From NCBI GenBank assembly GCA_002786785.1, contig PCUD01000070.1, positions 1 to 35,882 of the forward strand: a DNA stretch of 35,882 nt, in the 5' to 3' direction. The notes beneath the pieces were generated by a model. That model was not told the DNA's origin. It saw only the letters and a list, made by a program, of their open reading frames with translations, and did no database searches. Origin of the DNA: Ignavibacteriales bacterium CG18_big_fil_WC_8_21_14_2_50_31_20. GTDB taxonomy: Bacteria; Bacteroidota; Ignavibacteria; Ignavibacteriales; Melioribacteraceae. This document shows positions 33,479 to 35,882 of this stretch, one piece after another (the first letter of the stretch is position 1; each line of letters begins with the position of its first letter). The position numbers and the translations under genes were made by a program.

Positions 33479-35812
33479 TTAAAATTTTACCGCAAATCCA
33501 AAAGTTGGGAAAAATGGCATTAATGTAATTTGATTTAGTTTTGGTGTACTTGTGTAATCAAATTCATTTTTTTTAGCATCAAAATCGTAAGCAATATATT
33601 GAGCAAAAGCGTTACTTTGATTATATAAATTGTAAATATTTATAAAAAAATCTGTTGGAAGTGAAAACATTGTTGTAGAATATTTAATATTTAAATCCAT
33701 TTTGTGATAATCGGGCAAATTATACTCATTTCGTGAGGAATAATTCACATTTTGGTTTTCAATTCCATCAATTTCACTATTTGTAAAATAATATTTGCCA
33801 GTTGGCATTGTCATTCCAGAACCAGTTGAGTAGCTCCAAGTTATTCCAAGACTAAGATTTTTCATAATTTCGTATGTCATAACAAATGAAATATCGTGTA
33901 ATCTGTCATATTGTGGAGGAAAAATTTTTCCAGCATTTAACTCGGTAAATAACCTTTTTGTCCACGAAATAGTGTAACCCAGCCAACCAGAAATTTTTCC
34001 AGCACGCTTATTTAAGAAAAATTCAACTCCGTAAGCTTCGCCAATTCCTTTTGTAAAATTATTTTCAATTGGATTTTTAACTGAATAATATGGCATATCT
34101 CTAAATTCGTAAATGTTCTCAAAATCCTTATAATAAGCTTCAACCGAAAATAAATAGATTTTTTTATCAAAATAAATATCAAAACCCGCTACACTTTGTC
34201 GCGAAAAAGAAGGTTTAATCTTACCAGTTGAAGGATACCACAAATCGGTTGGCATGCGAATATCATTTCGCAAAATTAAATGCAAAAATTGATGTGCTTC
34301 TGCGTAAGCGCCTTTTAGCAAAAAATTATCAGAAAAAGCGATTGACATTGAAAGCCGTGGTTCAAATTTAACATCGCTCAAATTGGAAAATTTGTAAATT
34401 CTAACACCAAAGTTTGTATTTAAAAATCCAAAAGGTTGCCATTGACTTTGCAAAAAATAAGCTATTTCAAATGAATTGTGGTTTTCAAAATGGTCTGGCG
34501 ATGTTTCTAAAACTGAGTGATAAACAACCCAATTTACTAATTGATATTTATGAAAAATAAATTCGTACCCACTTTTAATTGTAAATTCATCCGAAATGGT
34601 TAAATCGACATCTTGCTTTACCGATATATCTTGTAAATCAGATGAAGAGAAATAATCAGATTCGATGCTATTTGTAAGATCATTTAATGACGAAGTAAAC
34701 TTATATTTAATGAACGAAAGGTTAGAACGAAGAATATATGAATTCTCATTCATTGTTAACCAATTTGCGCTTAAATTCATATTTGACCAATTTGTTTTAT
34801 AATCAAAGCCCAAATTTACTGGCGGACTGTAAATATTATCTTTGTTATACATAAAATTTATGGCAATATTCTGCTCTTTCGAAAATTTGTAATTTAATTT
34901 TGTGCTCATATCAAAAAAATTGTTTCTCGGTGTTACACTTTCCTTTTGGAATATTTCTTGAAGTTGGTCGTAATACATAATTCTTGATGAAACTATGTAA
35001 GTAAGCTTAGCCGTAATTGGACCTTCCAAAGTTGCATGAGACATAATAGTTCCAATTCCAATAACGCCTTTTTCACGCTCATTTGTTCCTTCGCGGAGTT
35101 TAACATCCAAAACGCTGGAAAGTCTTCCACCATATTCTGCTGGAAATGCACCTTTTATTAATTTTACATCATTTAAAGCATAAGTGTTAAAAGTGCTTGC
35201 AATATTTCCAAGATGCGAAGGATTGTAAAGCATTGTTCCATCAACTAAAGTTAAATTTTGGTCGGGCGAACCGCCGCGGACGTATATTCCGCTTGACATT
35301 TCGGAAGCAACTTTTACTCCAGGCAATAATTGTAGTGACTTAAAAACATCAATTTCGCCACTTAAAGATGGCAGCATATTTAGCATTTTAGGAGAAATAT
35401 CAACAGCACTTATAATTTCTTCAGTCTCTTTTGTATCGCGGACAATAACTTCTTCAATTTGAACAGCAGCGGAAGTTAAAAAAACATTTAATTCGAGTGC
35501 TCCACTGGTTTTGGATATATCAACATACTCAACTTTTTCTTTATAACCCATATTTCTAAAAGTGACTTTATATTTCCCTATAGGCAATCTTGAAGTAACA
35601 AATTGCCCATCCAAACCAGTTGCTGCACCTGTTTGGAATAAATCATTAAATTGGACATCTTTAGTAATTATTATATTTGCGCCTATAATTCCATTTTTAG
35701 TTTCGGAATCAAATACATACCCAGTTATTTTCATTCCACCATTTTGTGAATAGATTATTGTGGCAAAAAATATAGATACAAAAAAAGAAATTATTTTTAT
35801 TTTGTTGGACAA
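33479..35812 (-). CDS. TonB-dependent outer-membrane receptor with CarboxypepD-regulatory-like domain
   Basis: An energised outer-membrane channel for large or scarce substrates. 777 residues: signal peptide (1-22, ...ATIIYSQ), N-terminal carboxypeptidase-regulatory-like domain (about 27-112, ITGYVFDSETKNGIIGANI), plug (about 120-235, GIYVRGGSPDQNLTLVDG and YGGRLSSVLDVK), then a 22-strand-type barrel ending in Phe (FPTFGFAVKF). No SusD partner is present; the partner is DUF4249. It begins at TTG 35812; no ATG is available in frame upstream. A TATCTTTG box at 35844-35851 is its likely promoter. First gene of a four-gene operon. Substrate unknown. Confidence 0.9.
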   Translation of the reverse strand: MSNKIKIISFFVSIFFATIIYSQNGGMKITGYVFDSETKNGIIGANIIITKDVQFNDLFQTGAATGLDGQFVTSRLPIGKYKVTFRNMGYKEKVEYVDISKTSGALELNVFLTSAAVQIEEVIVRDTKETEEIISAVDISPKMLNMLPSLSGEIDVFKSLQLLPGVKVASEMSSGIYVRGGSPDQNLTLVDGTMLYNPSHLGNIASTFNTYALNDVKLIKGAFPAEYGGRLSSVLDVKLREGTNEREKGVIGIGTIMSHATLEGPITAKLTYIVSSRIMYYDQLQEIFQKESVTPRNNFFDMSTKLNYKFSKEQNIAINFMYNKDNIYSPPVNLGFDYKTNWSNMNLSANWLTMNENSYILRSNLSFIKYKFTSSLNDLTNSIESDYFSSSDLQDISVKQDVDLTISDEFTIKSGYEFIFHKYQLVNWVVYHSVLETSPDHFENHNSFEIAYFLQSQWQPFGFLNTNFGVRIYKFSNLSDVKFEPRLSMSIAFSDNFLLKGAYAEAHQFLHLILRNDIRMPTDLWYPSTGKIKPSFSRQSVAGFDIYFDKKIYLFSVEAYYKDFENIYEFRDMPYYSVKNPIENNFTKGIGEAYGVEFFLNKRAGKISGWLGYTISWTKRLFTELNAGKIFPPQYDRLHDISFVMTYEIMKNLSLGITWSYSTGSGMTMPTGKYYFTNSEIDGIENQNVNYSSRNEYNLPDYHKMDLNIKYSTTMFSLPTDFFINIYNLYNQSNAFAQYIAYDFDAKKNEFDYTSTPKLNQITLMPFFPTFGFAVKF

Positions 35813-35843
35813 TTTATCAGCTAATTTTAAAATAAGTAAAAAG

Positions 35844-35851
35844 CAAAGATA
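35844..35851 (-). promoter_or_regulatory. Bacteroidota-type -7 box before the TonB receptor operon
   Basis: Minus-strand TATCTTTG matches TAnnTTTG exactly, about 32 bases upstream of the TTG start. A clear -33 TTTG at the usual distance was not found. Confidence 0.55.
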
Positions 35852-35882
35852 TAGAAATGACTGCTAAATTATAGGAAATAAT

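Overview
The window is low-GC DNA that looks like a member of the Bacteroidota/Ignavibacteriota side of the FCB group, most likely Ignavibacteria. Supporting this are a TonB-dependent receptor with an N-terminal carboxypeptidase-regulatory-like domain, a DUF4249 lipoprotein, a secreted protein with a VYPNP-type T9SS sorting domain, Bacteroidota-type TAnnTTTG promoters (best case: TTTTG, 19-nt spacer, TACTTTTG upstream of pcrA) and many short palindromic intergenic repeats. The species was not identified.

Layout. 1-960: end of a two-gene ABC exporter unit (ATPase plus the first codons of the next gene). 961-4147: a repeat-rich island holding a Bro-N/DinD-like gene, a secreted barrel-like protein and a broken reading frame made of 14-residue tandem repeats. 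4148-10077: recQ, a small lipoprotein, a rhomboid protease and prfC, with a degenerate copy of the 3' end of prfC just downstream of it. 10377-14032: a 129-bp inverted-repeat element, a sodium:solute symporter, a creatininase-family hydrolase and a small secreted EF-hand-like protein. 14318-18376: a YitT-family membrane protein, a decayed dioxygenase pseudogene and monomeric isocitrate dehydrogenase. 18451-22240: mscL, a phosphofructokinase with the residues of the PPi-dependent type, and pcrA. 22677-28253: an M29-like aminopeptidase, an outer-membrane protein, a PqqD-like protein, an MFSD1-like MFS carrier and an OPT oligopeptide transporter, which together suggest peptide uptake and breakdown. 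28354-35812: a tightly packed operon of TonB receptor, DUF4249 lipoprotein, tandem rhodanese-like lipoprotein and a large T9SS-secreted protein.

The most informative discovery is the apparently empty stretch at 15203-16043. It is a pseudogene of a YgiD/LigB-type (DODA) extradiol dioxygenase with several frameshifts and stops. A 311-bp miniature element with 18-bp inverted termini and an exact 9-bp target duplication sits inside it. That element carries a second, related 131-bp element with its own exact 9-bp duplication. The termini resemble those of IS1, so this is a readable two-step insertion history. No CRISPR array, tRNA, rRNA or intact transposase gene was seen. Everything was read by eye, without database searches.
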